Below, piece by piece: positions 1 to 9,094 of a stretch of DNA of 64,000 nucleotides. A program made the translations under genes and the position numbers. The DNA is from Actinomyces denticolens (GTDB lineage: Bacteria > Actinomycetota > Actinomycetes > Actinomycetales > Actinomycetaceae): NCBI RefSeq assembly GCF_002072185.1, contig NZ_MVIW01000010.1:1-64000 (forward strand), given 5' to 3'. The notes below the pieces were generated by a model, which saw only the letters and a program-made list of their open reading frames with translations, searched no databases and had not been told where the DNA came from. Each line of letters begins with the position of its first letter. The first letter of the stretch is position 1.

Positions 1-1478
1 GCGGTCACGGCCGCGGGGGACCCGGTGCTGGCCAGCGGCCCGTTCCCCGCCCCGCCGCTCGGCGGGGCGGTGGGCGCGGGCGAGGGGCTCGGGGCCGCGG
101 GGCCCGTCGCACCGGCCGAGGGGGGCGGCGCGACGGAGGGCATGGGCGAGGCGGAGGCGCTGGGCGAGGGCGCTCCCGGCCCCTGGCTGGGCGAGGGGCT
201 CGGCTCGGGCATCGCAGGAGCCTCCAAGCGCCAGCACGTCGCCCCATCCTTGCCACGGACGACGACGCCCTGTCCAGCCTCGTCGAGGACGAGGGGAAGG
301 CCGCTGACCTTGTTGAGCAGCTGCGCGCAGTCGCCGGTGCCGCGCACGTGCCAGCGCGCCAGGCTCGAGGCGTCATCCGCCCCGGCGCCGGCCTCGGGGC
401 GCGCGACGACCGGCAGGTTCCGGGCATACCAGCCATCGGGCCGCTCCTGGGCGAGGTGGGCGCCGTCGGCGGTGATCTCGTAGGTGAGGTCGTCATGCTG
501 GGTGAGGGCCCACCAGGTGCCCTCGGCGGTCTCGGAGGCGGGAACCAGGACGAGTCGGCCTCCCCGGTTGGCCAGGAGACGGCCGTCGGGGGCCACCAGG
601 CGCCGCTTGCCATCGGCCCGGACCACATCGGCGTCATTGACGTAGGTGCGCACGTAGTCGATGTCGAAGGACCTGGGCAGCAGTTCGGGGCGGTGCGGGG
701 AGCGGCTGTGCCCCTCCAGGCTGAGCACCACATGGCGGGACATGCGGGCCAGGGAGCCGAAATCCGCCTCCAGCGCGCCGGTGTCGATATCCGCGTAGAG
801 CACCCGGTCGAGGTAGAGGCGCACGTGCGCGCCTGAGCGCTCGACGCCGTAGAGGTGGAAGTCCGCCGTCAGGTCCACCCCGGCGGAGTGCTTTCCGCCC
901 GAGGGCCGCGCGTCGCGCCGCGTGTGGCCGGAGCCCGTCCAGGGCCACAGGTGGTGCGCCCAGTTGACGTCCGGGTCGGTGGTGGACTCCTGGACATCGA
1001 TCTCGGGGTTGGGGTCGGCGATGAGCCGGTCCTCGCCGGTCAGGGTGGAGGATTGCAACCAAATGGCTGACAGGATGTTGGCGGTGTCGAGGCAGCGGGC
1101 CCGCACCTCGATGTAGGAATTGAGGCCGGGGGTGTCGAAGCGCGACTCCACCGCGCCGAAGGTCATGGGAATGGTCTTACCCCCGACCTGGGAGGGCTCG
1201 CGCCTGGCCTCCAGGCGCAGCACGCCATCGGACACGAGGGCGTTGTCCGGGGAGAAGCGACCGGCGTCGGCCGACACCGGGTACCACAGGCCCTTGCGCC
1301 AACGGCTCTCATCCAGAGTCGTGAACTCATCGCTGAGGGAGGGGGCCATGACCCATCCGGGCCCAGTGGGGTCGATCCTCGCGCCCTCCGCCCGTGCGGG
1401 CGAGGTTGCGAGAACCGTGGCGGCGGGCAGGCCGGCCAGGACGGCCAGGGACATCAGGGCGTGCCGTCTGCTGATCAT
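1..1478 (-). CDS. secreted, wall-anchored GH16-family glycoside hydrolase (3' end outside window)
   Basis: The reading frame stays open from 1478 to the window edge (492 codons seen). Residues 1-30 are a twin-arginine-like signal peptide starting MISRRHALMSL. A beta-glucanase/agarase-like catalytic domain follows. Its motif EIDVQE at residues 159-164 supplies the two catalytic glutamates and the central aspartate of family GH16. Downstream are a Trp/Gly-rich accessory region, a long Pro/Ser/Ala linker, and LASTG about ten residues before the window edge. LAxTG is a sortase sorting motif common in actinobacteria, so the enzyme is probably exported and linked to the wall, cutting an external beta-glucan or galactan. 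The start at 1478 is chosen because AAGGAG lies about 7 nt upstream; in-frame ATGs at 1484 and 1496 fit less well. It is divergent from the alpha-galactosidase operon. The substrate cannot be read from sequence. Confidence 0.8.
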   Translation of the reverse strand, partial: MISRRHALMSLAVLAGLPAATVLATSPARAEGARIDPTGPGWVMAPSLSDEFTTLDESRWRKGLWYPVSADAGRFSPDNALVSDGVLRLEARREPSQVGGKTIPMTFGAVESRFDTPGLNSYIEVRARCLDTANILSAIWLQSSTLTGEDRLIADPNPEIDVQESTTDPDVNWAHHLWPWTGSGHTRRDARPSGGKHSAGVDLTADFHLYGVERSGAHVRLYLDRVLYADIDTGALEADFGSLARMSRHVVLSLEGHSRSPHRPELLPRSFDIDYVRTYVNDADVVRADGKRRLVAPDGRLLANRGGRLVLVPASETAEGTWWALTQHDDLTYEITADGAHLAQERPDGWYARNLPVVARPEAGAGADDASSLARWHVRGTGDCAQLLNKVSGLPLVLDEAGQGVVVRGKDGATCWRLEAPAMPEPSPSPSQGPGAPSPSASASPMPSVAPPPSAGATGPAAPSPSPAPTAPPSGGAGNGPLASTGSPAAVT

Positions 1479-1574
1479 TTCCATGCTCCTTCGCATGCTC
1501 TCCGAGGGGAACGGGGACGGATCGCCAGGCTACAGGGCTGGGCTCCGACGGGGCAGGGGGCGGGAAGCACGAGT

Positions 1575-1588
1575 GAAACGACTGTTTC
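1575..1588. promoter_or_regulatory. putative LacI-family-like operator
   Basis: GAAAC-GACT-GTTTC is an inverted repeat in the 220-bp divergent spacer between the GH16 gene and the alpha-galactosidase operon. Its GAAAC/GTTTC arms resemble operators of actinobacterial LacI-type sugar regulators. No regulator gene lies next to it, so the assignment rests on pattern and position only. Confidence 0.35.
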
Positions 1589-1698
1589 TGAGCCGCTGGA
1601 CGCCCCGCTCGGCTCCTCCTACCGTGATCGCCATCCACAGGGCCGTGCCTCCGCCCCGGCACCGCACGGCCCACCCGTTCCGACCCCATGGCAGACAG

Positions 1699-3828
1699 AT
1701 GAGCGACACGACGACGACGTCACTGGGACACGCGAGGCTGCACCTGAGCGGCGATATGCCGGTCCATCTCACCCTGGGCGGCGACCACGCCCCCGCCCGC
1801 GCCTGCCCGCTGGTCGAGCTGCACGCACTGGGCAGCGGGCGGGAGTTCGTCGACCACCGCCTGACTCGGGGCGCTGCCGGCGCTGCTCTGCGTCCCGATC
1901 CCGATCACGCCGTCGAGGCCCTCCATGGGCCGCCCTGGCCCACTACCCGCGTGACCCAGCGAGACAGCGCCACCGGCCTGCTCGCTCTGACCGACATCGC
2001 CCGCCCCACCGAGGCCTCCTGGCGCCTGCGCACCACGCTGCGCAACGAGGGCGCGACCACCATCGCCCTGGCCGCCGTCTCCCTGGTGTCGGCCACCGTG
2101 CTGCCCGGCGCCCGGCTGGACGACCTCGACCTGCTCACCGCGCGCTCGGGATGGATGGCCGAGCAGCGGTGGCGCCACCAGCGCCTCGGCGAGGAACTGG
2201 TCGACATCGGCACCGCCTCGCACGGCCAGTCGCCCCGCGACACGCTGCGGATCGGCTCGGAGTCCGGGTGGTCCTCGGGGCTGTGGGAGCCGGCCGGCTA
2301 CATCATCGACCCCGCCACCGGCCAGGCCGTGGGGTGGCAGGTCGAGCACAACGGGGCCTGGACCGTCGAGATCTCACGCCGCGCGGACCGACTCGGTCTG
2401 GTCGCCTACGGCCCCACCGACCTCCAGCACGCCTGGCTCCACCGACTGGCGCCCGGCGAGGAGATCACCACCCCATGGGCAGCCCTGGCGTTCTCCGAGG
2501 ACGGCTGGCAGGGGGCGGCCGCCGAGATGACCCGGTACCGCAGGGCGCTGCGCTCCGCCCTGGCCCCCACCACCGAGGCCGCGCCGGTCGTCTACAACGA
2601 CTACATGAACACCCTCATGGCCCAGCCCACGCAGGAGCGCCTGGCCACCCTCGTGCCCGCGGCCGCCGCCGCCGGGGCGGAGGTCTACTGCATCGACGAC
2701 GGATGGCACTCCGATGCCCAGGAGTGGTGGGACGCCGTCGGGCGCTGGGAGCCCTCGACCCGGCGCTTCCCCGATGGGCTCGAGGCCACTCTCGATCTCA
2801 TCCACGCCCAGGGCATGACCTCGGGCCTGTGGATCGAGCCCCTCGCCGTCGGAGTCAACAGCCCCGTAGCCGAGGAGCTCCCCGACGAGGCCTTCATGCG
2901 CCGCGGCGGCGAGCGACTGGTCGAGCAGGGGCGGCTGCGCCTGGACATGCGCCACCCGGCCGCCCGAGAGGCGCTCGACGCGGTCGTGGACAGGATGGTC
3001 TCCTACGGGATCGGCTACCTCAAGGTCGACGACAACTACTCGGCGGGCCCGGGCCCCGACGCCGGCGCCGACTCACCGGGAGACGGGCTCATGGAGCACT
3101 CCCGCCAGTGGGCCGCCTGGCTCGCCCGGCTGCCCGAGCGCCATCCGGGCCTCATCGTGGAGAACTGCGCCTCGGGCGGCATGACCTCGGACTACGCCCT
3201 CCTGGCCCACGCCCGCCTCCAATCAACCTCCGACCTGCAGGATCCGGTGCGCTACCCGCCCATCGCGGCCAACGCCCCCCTGGCCCTCCTCCCCGAGCAG
3301 GCGGGCTCCTGGGCCTATCCGCAGCCCGAGATGACCGACGAGGAGATCACCTACACCCTCGTGACCTCCCTGGCCGGCTCCTTCTACCTGTCGGGCCACT
3401 TGGACCGCATGAGCCCCCGGCAGATCAGTCTCGTGCGCGCCGCCACCGACCTGGCCAAGGAACTGCGCCCGGCCCTCACCCGCGAGCTGCCCTGGTGGCC
3501 ATACGACGTCGCCTCCTGGGACCAGGAATGGGTCGTCACCGCCCGCCGCGCCCCCGTCGGCCGCGAGGGCCTGCTGCTCGTGTGGCACCGGCCCCGCCCC
3601 GGCCAGGACCGGCCCGGATCGGCCCTCCGCCTGCCGGCCCTGGCCGGCATGCGCCTGACGCGGGTCATGCCGCCCCCCGATCTCGTGGCCGACGAGGGCA
3701 TCAGCGTCGAGGACGGGGCGGACGGACCCGTCCTGAGGGCCACGTCCACCGCACCGACCGCCCGGGCCTACCTGGTCCGGGACACCACCCACCGCGACGA
3801 GGACGTCGCACGATCGGAGAACCGATGA
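1699..3828 (+). CDS. alpha-galactosidase, GH36 (raffinose/melibiose type)
   Basis: A 709-residue cytoplasmic hydrolase of clan GH-D, expected to release terminal alpha-1,6-galactose from imported oligosaccharides. An N-terminal beta-sandwich spans roughly residues 1-270. The (beta/alpha)8 barrel follows, with the likely nucleophile D444 in YLKVDDN and the acid/base D512 in STSDLQDP. ENCASGG lies between them, as expected for the family. ATG 1699 is the first in-frame start that does not add unrelated sequence; the ribosome site is weak. The stop overlaps the next start (ATGA), so this enzyme heads an operon with a sugar ABC importer. No signal peptide is seen, which fits hydrolysis after uptake. 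Confidence 0.9.
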   Translation: MSDTTTTSLGHARLHLSGDMPVHLTLGGDHAPARACPLVELHALGSGREFVDHRLTRGAAGAALRPDPDHAVEALHGPPWPTTRVTQRDSATGLLALTDIARPTEASWRLRTTLRNEGATTIALAAVSLVSATVLPGARLDDLDLLTARSGWMAEQRWRHQRLGEELVDIGTASHGQSPRDTLRIGSESGWSSGLWEPAGYIIDPATGQAVGWQVEHNGAWTVEISRRADRLGLVAYGPTDLQHAWLHRLAPGEEITTPWAALAFSEDGWQGAAAEMTRYRRALRSALAPTTEAAPVVYNDYMNTLMAQPTQERLATLVPAAAAAGAEVYCIDDGWHSDAQEWWDAVGRWEPSTRRFPDGLEATLDLIHAQGMTSGLWIEPLAVGVNSPVAEELPDEAFMRRGGERLVEQGRLRLDMRHPAAREALDAVVDRMVSYGIGYLKVDDNYSAGPGPDAGADSPGDGLMEHSRQWAAWLARLPERHPGLIVENCASGGMTSDYALLAHARLQSTSDLQDPVRYPPIAANAPLALLPEQAGSWAYPQPEMTDEEITYTLVTSLAGSFYLSGHLDRMSPRQISLVRAATDLAKELRPALTRELPWWPYDVASWDQEWVVTARRAPVGREGLLLVWHRPRPGQDRPGSALRLPALAGMRLTRVMPPPDLVADEGISVEDGADGPVLRATSTAPTARAYLVRDTTHRDEDVARSENR

Positions 3829-5171
3829 GCACCACCACTTCCTTCCACCGCATCAGCCTCTCCCGGCGCGGCTACCTCGCCACGATGGCCTCCGCGGCCG
3901 CCGCCCTGGGCCTGGCCGCCTGCTCCGACCCGGGCACCGGCTCCTCCTCCGGGGCTGCGCCCGCCAGCTGGTCCGGCGCCACGGACAAGCTCGACGGCAT
4001 CGCCCTGACGGTATGGGCCGCCCAGTCCTCCGCCACGATCCCCGCCGCCGTGACCGAGGCCTTCGCCAAGGCCACCGGCGCCAAGGTCGAGATCGTCACC
4101 ATCCCCGACCCCTACGAGCAGACCGTCCAGACGAAGGTCGCCACCGGGGACCTGCCCGACCTGGCCATGTGGCAGCCCACGACGTCGGCGCTCACCAGCC
4201 TGGGCGCCGCCGAGCGCCTCCAGGTCCTCGACGGCGCCCCCTGGGAGTCCACGACCGCCAAGACCGTCCTGGACGCCGGCGGAACCGTCAACGGCAAGCG
4301 CTACGCGGCCTTCGTCTCGGCGCCCTCCGTGATGGGTGTGTGGTACAACAAGAAGGTCTTCGCCGCCAACGCCGTCTCCACGCCCAAGAACTGGGACGAG
4401 TTGCTGACCACCGCGCGGGCCCTCAAGGGCGCCGGCGTCACCCCCTTCTTCGAGATGGGCGGGGAGTGGTGGGCCTCCCAGTACGCCGTCCAGGTCCAGC
4501 TCGCCGACGCCGCTGAGGACGGCCTGTGGGACCGCGTCAACGAGAACAAGGACGCCTTCACCGGCACGGACATCCAGGGCGCCATCGACGCCTATGCCCA
4601 GATGATCGCCGACGGCCTCTACAACGCCGACATCAAGACGGCCACCTTCGACGAGCAGGCCAAGGCCCTGCTGGCCGGCGAGGCCGCCATGGCGATCCAC
4701 GTCAACAGCCTGCTCGCCAACATGGCCGCGCAGACGGACACGGCCACCCTCAACGAGACGATCGGCTTCTTCCCGATCTCCAAGAAGGGCGCGGTGGCCA
4801 CCTCCATCCCGGAGCAGACCAACGCCGTCGTCGCCTTCAAGACCGGCGACGATAAGCGCGAGGCCGCCGCTCGCCAGCTCCTGTCCTTCTGGCTGTCGGA
4901 CGGCTACGCCGATTTCGTGAAGGACCAGAGCGCCGTGTCGATCATCTCCGGCGTCGAGACCCCCTCCACGGTCCCCACCGCGGCCGTCGAGGCCAACGAC
5001 GCCCTGTCGGCCTCCGTCGGCTCCATGCAGTCCCTGGCCATCGCCAACCCCGACCTCGCCAAGAACCTGGGTGACATGATCGCGGGAACCAAGACCCCCG
5101 CGCAGGTCGGTGAGGAGACCCAGGCCCAGTTCGCCCAGCTCGCCAAGGCCATCGGCGCCACGGGCTTCTGA
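3825..5171 (+). CDS. sugar ABC transporter substrate-binding lipoprotein
   Basis: This is a family 1 extracellular solute-binding protein of 448 residues. The signal peptide contains SRRGYLATMAS and ends in the lipobox LAAC, with the lipidated cysteine at residue 33. The mature part has the usual two-lobed sugar-binding composition, with motifs such as VWYNKKVF. It starts by ATGA overlap with the alpha-galactosidase gene and is followed by two permease genes. It should capture an alpha-galactoside such as raffinose or melibiose outside the membrane. No ATPase gene is present in the operon. That is common for this class, because a shared MsiK-type ATPase encoded elsewhere can serve several importers. 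Confidence 0.92.
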   Translation: MSTTTSFHRISLSRRGYLATMASAAAALGLAACSDPGTGSSSGAAPASWSGATDKLDGIALTVWAAQSSATIPAAVTEAFAKATGAKVEIVTIPDPYEQTVQTKVATGDLPDLAMWQPTTSALTSLGAAERLQVLDGAPWESTTAKTVLDAGGTVNGKRYAAFVSAPSVMGVWYNKKVFAANAVSTPKNWDELLTTARALKGAGVTPFFEMGGEWWASQYAVQVQLADAAEDGLWDRVNENKDAFTGTDIQGAIDAYAQMIADGLYNADIKTATFDEQAKALLAGEAAMAIHVNSLLANMAAQTDTATLNETIGFFPISKKGAVATSIPEQTNAVVAFKTGDDKREAAARQLLSFWLSDGYADFVKDQSAVSIISGVETPSTVPTAAVEANDALSASVGSMQSLAIANPDLAKNLGDMIAGTKTPAQVGEETQAQFAQLAKAIGATGF

Positions 5172-5185
5172 TCGGGACGGCAGTC

Positions 5186-6088
5186 ATGGCAGTCATGGAA
5201 CGAGCACCGCGCCGCGGCCATGCGGGCTCCACGCACCCCTGGGTCTTCGTCTTCCCCGCACTGGCCGTGATCGCGGTGTTCTTCCTGACGCCGACCGTCT
5301 ACAACTTCGTCTACGCCTTCACCGACTGGTCGAGTTTCAAGAGCGCCATCAACGGCGTGGGCCTGGACAACTTCGCCGACCTCGCCCGCTCCGGCGCGCT
5401 GCGCCACGCCCTGATCACCACGCTCATCTACGCGGTCGGGGTCGCTGTCGTCCAGAACCTGTTCGGCCTGGGTCTGGCGCTCCTGCTGGAGCGCGACACC
5501 GTCCTGAACAAGATCCTGCGAGTCGTGTTCTTCGTGCCGGTGGTGCTCTCCGCGCTCGCGGCCGGGTACATCTTCAGGGCGCTGCTCAAACCCGACGGCG
5601 GCGTCAACCAGGCGCTGTCGGCCCTGGTGGGCCACCCGGTGGAGATCGGCTGGCTCAACTCCACCACCTGGACCCTGGGCGTCGTGATCGTCATCCACGC
5701 CTGGAAGTGGATGGGCATGTCGATGCTCATCTACCTCGCCGGCCTCAAGACCATCGACGGCCAGGTCCTCGAGGCGGCCGTCATCGACGGGGCCACCCCC
5801 TGGCAGATCCTGACCAGGATCCGGCTGCCGCTCATCGCCCCGGCCATCACCTTCAACGTGACGACGGCGCTGCTGGGGTCGATGAACTCCTTCGACGTCG
5901 TCCAGGCCACGACCAACGGCGGCCCGGGCGGGTCCACCGAGCTGCTCAACCTGTTCATCTACCGCACCTTCGGCCAGGGCCTGTACGCGCAGGCCACGAC
6001 GATGAGCCTCGTGCTCTTCCTGACCGTCGTCGTCCTGGCGATCCCGGTCATCGGGATGCTGCGCCGCCGTGAGAGGAGCATCGCATGA
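5186..6088 (+). CDS. sugar ABC transporter permease (MalF type)
   Basis: A 300-residue membrane protein with about six hydrophobic segments, the first at residues 18-38. The EAA loop that contacts the ATPase is seen in EAAVIDGATPWQILTRIRLP. It forms the channel with the next gene. Two in-frame ATGs, at 5186 and 5195, are both possible starts. The gene is 14 nt downstream of the binding protein, and its end overlaps the next start by ATGA. Confidence 0.92.
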   Translation: MAVMERAPRRGHAGSTHPWVFVFPALAVIAVFFLTPTVYNFVYAFTDWSSFKSAINGVGLDNFADLARSGALRHALITTLIYAVGVAVVQNLFGLGLALLLERDTVLNKILRVVFFVPVVLSALAAGYIFRALLKPDGGVNQALSALVGHPVEIGWLNSTTWTLGVVIVIHAWKWMGMSMLIYLAGLKTIDGQVLEAAVIDGATPWQILTRIRLPLIAPAITFNVTTALLGSMNSFDVVQATTNGGPGGSTELLNLFIYRTFGQGLYAQATTMSLVLFLTVVVLAIPVIGMLRRRERSIA

Positions 6089-6906
6089 GGCTCTACCGCA
6101 GGATCCTCCAGCCCGCCCTGGGCATCGTCCTGGCGCTCGTCGTCGTCGGCGTCCCGCTGTGGACGGTCCTCGTGACCGCGGGCAAGTCGCAGGCCGAGGC
6201 GCTGTCCCCGGGCCTGGGCCTGCCCAGCCACTGGGAGCTCGGCGAGAACCTCGGCAGGATCGTCGAGCAGGCGCGAGTGGACACGGCCCTGCTGGGCAGC
6301 CTCGTGCTGCTCATCCCCTCGGTGCTCGTCGTCCTGCTCCTGGGATCGATGGCCGCTTGGGTTCTGGCCCGGCGCTCCGGCCGAGGGGCGGCCGTGCTGT
6401 ACGCGGTGATGATCTCGGGGATCATCCTGCCCCCAGCGATCGTCACGCTCGTCCTGCTCCTGCGCCAGCTGGGACTGGCCGGCACGGCCGTGGGCATGAT
6501 CGCGACCTACTCGGGCATGTACCTGTCCCTGGTCATCTTCTTCATCACCGGTTTCGTGCGCACAGTGCCGGAGTCCCTGGAGGAGGCGGCCAGGATCGAC
6601 GGCGCCGGCCCGGTGGGCGTGTTCACGCGCATCATCCTGCCCCTGCTGCGCCCGGTGCTGGCCACTGCCGCGATCCAGGTGAGCCTGTACGTGTGGAACG
6701 ACGTCTTCTACGCCCTGTTCATCGTGGGTGGGCGCATGGACACCCTGCCACTCAATCTGTTCATGGTGGCCAGCTCGGGAGTTCAGCTCAACAACTGGAA
6801 CCTCATCTTCGCCTACGTCCTCGTCATGAGCGCGCCCCTGGTGGCCCTCTTCGCGGTCTTCCAGCGGCAGATCATCTCCGGGATCACCTCAGGGGCGGTG
6901 AAGTAG
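6085..6906 (+). CDS. sugar ABC transporter permease (MalG type)
   Basis: A 273-residue partner permease with six predicted membrane segments. Its EAA loop is EAARIDGAGPVGVFTRIILP. The start overlaps the MalF-type gene by four bases, indicating translational coupling. It is the last gene of the alpha-galactoside operon; two strong GC hairpins follow within 85 bp. Confidence 0.92.
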   Translation: MRLYRRILQPALGIVLALVVVGVPLWTVLVTAGKSQAEALSPGLGLPSHWELGENLGRIVEQARVDTALLGSLVLLIPSVLVVLLLGSMAAWVLARRSGRGAAVLYAVMISGIILPPAIVTLVLLLRQLGLAGTAVGMIATYSGMYLSLVIFFITGFVRTVPESLEEAARIDGAGPVGVFTRIILPLLRPVLATAAIQVSLYVWNDVFYALFIVGGRMDTLPLNLFMVASSGVQLNNWNLIFAYVLVMSAPLVALFAVFQRQIISGITSGAVK

Positions 6907-6919
6907 GGGTGCGGGTCTC

Positions 6920-6987
6920 CGTGCGGGGCGGGCACAGGGCCCCGCACGGGCAGCCACGGGGCGCGGGCGGGGGATCGCCCGCGCCCC
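6920..6987 (+). terminator. tandem GC-rich hairpins after the sugar importer operon
   Basis: Two perfect stems lie in series: 6920-6929 pairs with 6939-6948 (10 bp, 9-nt loop), and 6958-6969 pairs with 6976-6987 (12 bp, 6-nt loop). Neither has a T tract, as is usual in high-GC actinobacteria. Position after the operon stop supports a terminator role. Confidence 0.6.
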
Positions 6988-6995
6988 CTGCGCTC

Positions 6996-7521
6996 GGAAC
7001 CAGTCTCGATCGCCACTTCGACCGGTCTCGGCGAGGAGAGTTCTGGGGACGAGTGCGAAGTGGCGAGGTTTGAGGATTGCTCGGGCTCCGGGAAGGGGTG
7101 AGTGCGGCGCGAGCTCCACGAGCTGGCCTCTGGCCTGGGCAAACGCAAGTCATGACGGCGTGCCAAAAAAGGAATCCTCAAACCTCGCCATTGAGGACTG
7201 CTCCGCGATTCCCGCGCCTGTGCTTGACGTCATCGTGGGAGATGGGGCTGAGCCGGGTCGACGGCCTAACCGAACCACGGCTGTGCAGGCGGTATGGATG
7301 CTGGGGATGCTGATTTCATCCGCTCTTCAGTCCAGTAGTTGGGGGCTTCGTCGTGCGGCGCATGTGTTGACACGGGACGATCGGGGCCGGGTCCCTTCTG
7401 ACGGGAATTTGTATAGATGAAAAATAGACCAATCATGAGCAGGATGATCAAAATCGCAGCCCAAGCGCGCCCCCCGGCTGTTCCCGGAACCGGTCTCGAT
7501 CGCAACTTCGACCGGTTTCGA
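6996..7521. repeat. 450-bp intergenic segment between near-identical 36-bp direct repeats
   Basis: 6996-7031 and 7486-7521 match at 32 of 36 positions and run in the same direction; both contain ACTTCGACCGGT. Between them lies a perfect 17-bp inverted repeat, GGCGAGGTTTGAGGATT at 7062-7078 and its complement at 7173-7189. The interior is visibly poorer in GC than its surroundings. No transposase is seen. This fills most of the 650-bp gap between the importer operon and the LCP genes. It may be a small non-autonomous element or a relic; its function is unknown. Confidence 0.45.
7266..7505 (-). CDS. possible small single-pass membrane protein
   Basis: A 79-codon ORF whose residues 14-33 form one strong hydrophobic segment (AWAAILIILLMIGLFFIYT), followed by a polar Pro-rich tail. 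I do not recognise a family. The first codons fall inside the dispersed 36-bp repeat, no good ribosome site is visible, and the region may be a mobile relic. The main support is the clean membrane segment, so it may not be a gene. Confidence 0.3.
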   Translation of the reverse strand: MRSRPVPGTAGGRAWAAILIILLMIGLFFIYTNSRQKGPGPDRPVSTHAPHDEAPNYWTEERMKSASPASIPPAQPWFG

Positions 7522-7558
7522 TGGCGTTTTCGACCGGTCTCGGTGAAAAGGGTGGGGT

Positions 7559-9082
7559 TCAGGAGGCGGAGGGGGCCTCGACCTGGTTGAAGTCGGAGGA
7601 CGTGAGCCTGCCCTCGCGCAGCTTGGAGAAGAAGTCCGGCGCGGTCTCGTCCTCGAGCAGCACGGCCGCCCCGATCCCGCCGGGCTCATAGTCGAGGGAG
7701 TCGATCGGCGGGGCCCCGGTGAGGCCGTCCGAGGAGGCCGAGCGGAAGCCGAGCACCATCTGCCCGATATCCGTCAGGCCGGTGTCGTCATCGGCGGTGA
7801 GCACCTTCGTGCCCGCATCCACCAGCTTGTCCTGGCGCGGCCAGCTGATGAGCGTCTTGGCGGACACGGCCCTGTCGACGACGGCGCTGATCACCGCGCG
7901 CTGACGCAGGCCCCGGCCGATGTCCCCCGTGGGATCCGACTTGCGCATGCGCGAGTAGGCCAGGGCCTTCTCTCCGTCGACGTGCTGGCAGGCGCCCTTC
8001 GAGGTGTCCCAGACGAGCCCGGAGTCGGGGTCGTCCACGTCGTAGTCGAGGCATACGTCGATGCCGTCGACGGCGTCGACCGTCTCCTTGACCCCGGCCA
8101 TCCCGACCTCCATGTAATGGTCGATCGTCAGGCCGCTGAGGCCCTCCACGGTCTGGACCAGGAGCTCGGGCCCGCCGTAGGAGTAGGCGGCGTTGATCTT
8201 GTCCCCGCCGTAGCCGGGGATCTCCACATACGTGTCGCGCGGCAGAGTGGTCAGCGAGGACTGGCCGTTGTTCTTGTGCAGCAGCATGATCGAGTCCGCG
8301 CGGGAGCCCTCCGTGCCATCCTCCGCGATACCGCCGTCGCCGCGGGCGTCCGAGCCCACGATGAGCCAGGTCTCCCCGGCGGTGTCCTTCGCGCCGGACA
8401 GGGCGTTCACTCGTCCGAGCTTGTCATCGACCTCGTGGGCCAGCCAGGCCACCCGGCCCACGACGATCCCGAGCACCAGCACGATCACCAGGGCCGTCCA
8501 GCCGAGGACCCGGCGCCGACGGCGGCGCCGGGGGGCGCGGCGCCCCGGGTCGATCGGCCCGGGCCCCGAGGGGAAGCCCGGTCGCATCGGGCCGCTCGGG
8601 CCCGCGGGGACCGCGCCCGGCGCGGGCTGATCCGGCCAGCCTCCCGTAGAGGGGCCGTAGGACGTGGGGAGGGGATCCGGGTAGCCGGGGACGCCGGCGC
8701 CATGGTCCTCATAGCCCTGCCCGGCGGGCGGGTAGCCCGAGGGGAGAGCCTGCGTGGCGTCGGGGGCGGGGCGCTGCGGCGCGGCCCCGAGGGCGCGAGC
8801 CGATGATCCGGGCCTGGCATGGCTGCCGCCCGCTCCGCCGGCGGTGCCCGCCCGCGGCGCCGGCGCGGGGCTCTGGCGCGGGACCGCCGTCGGCTCGGGG
8901 GATGGGGGCTTCGGACCCGCCTGGTGCCCGCCGAGCACGCTGCGGCGCGCAGGGGCCTCCGGCGCGGGCCGGGGATCCGGCTGCCGGCCCTGCCTCATCG
9001 CCCGCGGCGGCAGGGGAGGCCTGGGGGCCCGTCCTCCAGAGCCCGGGGCGACACTGGGAGGAAGATCGTCATTCGACGTCAT
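7559..9082 (-). CDS. LytR-CpsA-Psr (LCP) family glycopolymer ligase
   Basis: A 507-residue protein. Residues 1-165 are a disordered Pro/Ala-rich cytoplasmic region rich in RP and PG. One transmembrane segment follows an RRRRRR cluster near residue 190. The extracellular LCP domain comes next and contains SLTTLPRDTYVEIPGYGGDKINAAYSYGG-type sequence (cut here) and the late motif SRMRKSDPTGDIGRGLRQ. LCP proteins move lipid-linked glycopolymers onto peptidoglycan, so this enzyme probably attaches a polysaccharide made in this window. It lies 12 nt downstream of a second LCP gene in the same direction, so the two are probably cotranscribed. Confidence 0.9.
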   Translation of the reverse strand: MTSNDDLPPSVAPGSGGRAPRPPLPPRAMRQGRQPDPRPAPEAPARRSVLGGHQAGPKPPSPEPTAVPRQSPAPAPRAGTAGGAGGSHARPGSSARALGAAPQRPAPDATQALPSGYPPAGQGYEDHGAGVPGYPDPLPTSYGPSTGGWPDQPAPGAVPAGPSGPMRPGFPSGPGPIDPGRRAPRRRRRRRVLGWTALVIVLVLGIVVGRVAWLAHEVDDKLGRVNALSGAKDTAGETWLIVGSDARGDGGIAEDGTEGSRADSIMLLHKNNGQSSLTTLPRDTYVEIPGYGGDKINAAYSYGGPELLVQTVEGLSGLTIDHYMEVGMAGVKETVDAVDGIDVCLDYDVDDPDSGLVWDTSKGACQHVDGEKALAYSRMRKSDPTGDIGRGLRQRAVISAVVDRAVSAKTLISWPRQDKLVDAGTKVLTADDDTGLTDIGQMVLGFRSASSDGLTGAPPIDSLDYEPGGIGAAVLLEDETAPDFFSKLREGRLTSSDFNQVEAPSAS

Positions 9083-9094
9083 AGGGCGTGCGCC

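Noticed and set aside
1461-3824. Very long open frame running into the substrate-binding protein (1236 codons)
   Set aside because: The first 788 codons are Arg/Pro/Gly-rich shadow of the alpha-galactosidase in another frame. The real lipoprotein starts at 3825 with a signal peptide and lipobox.
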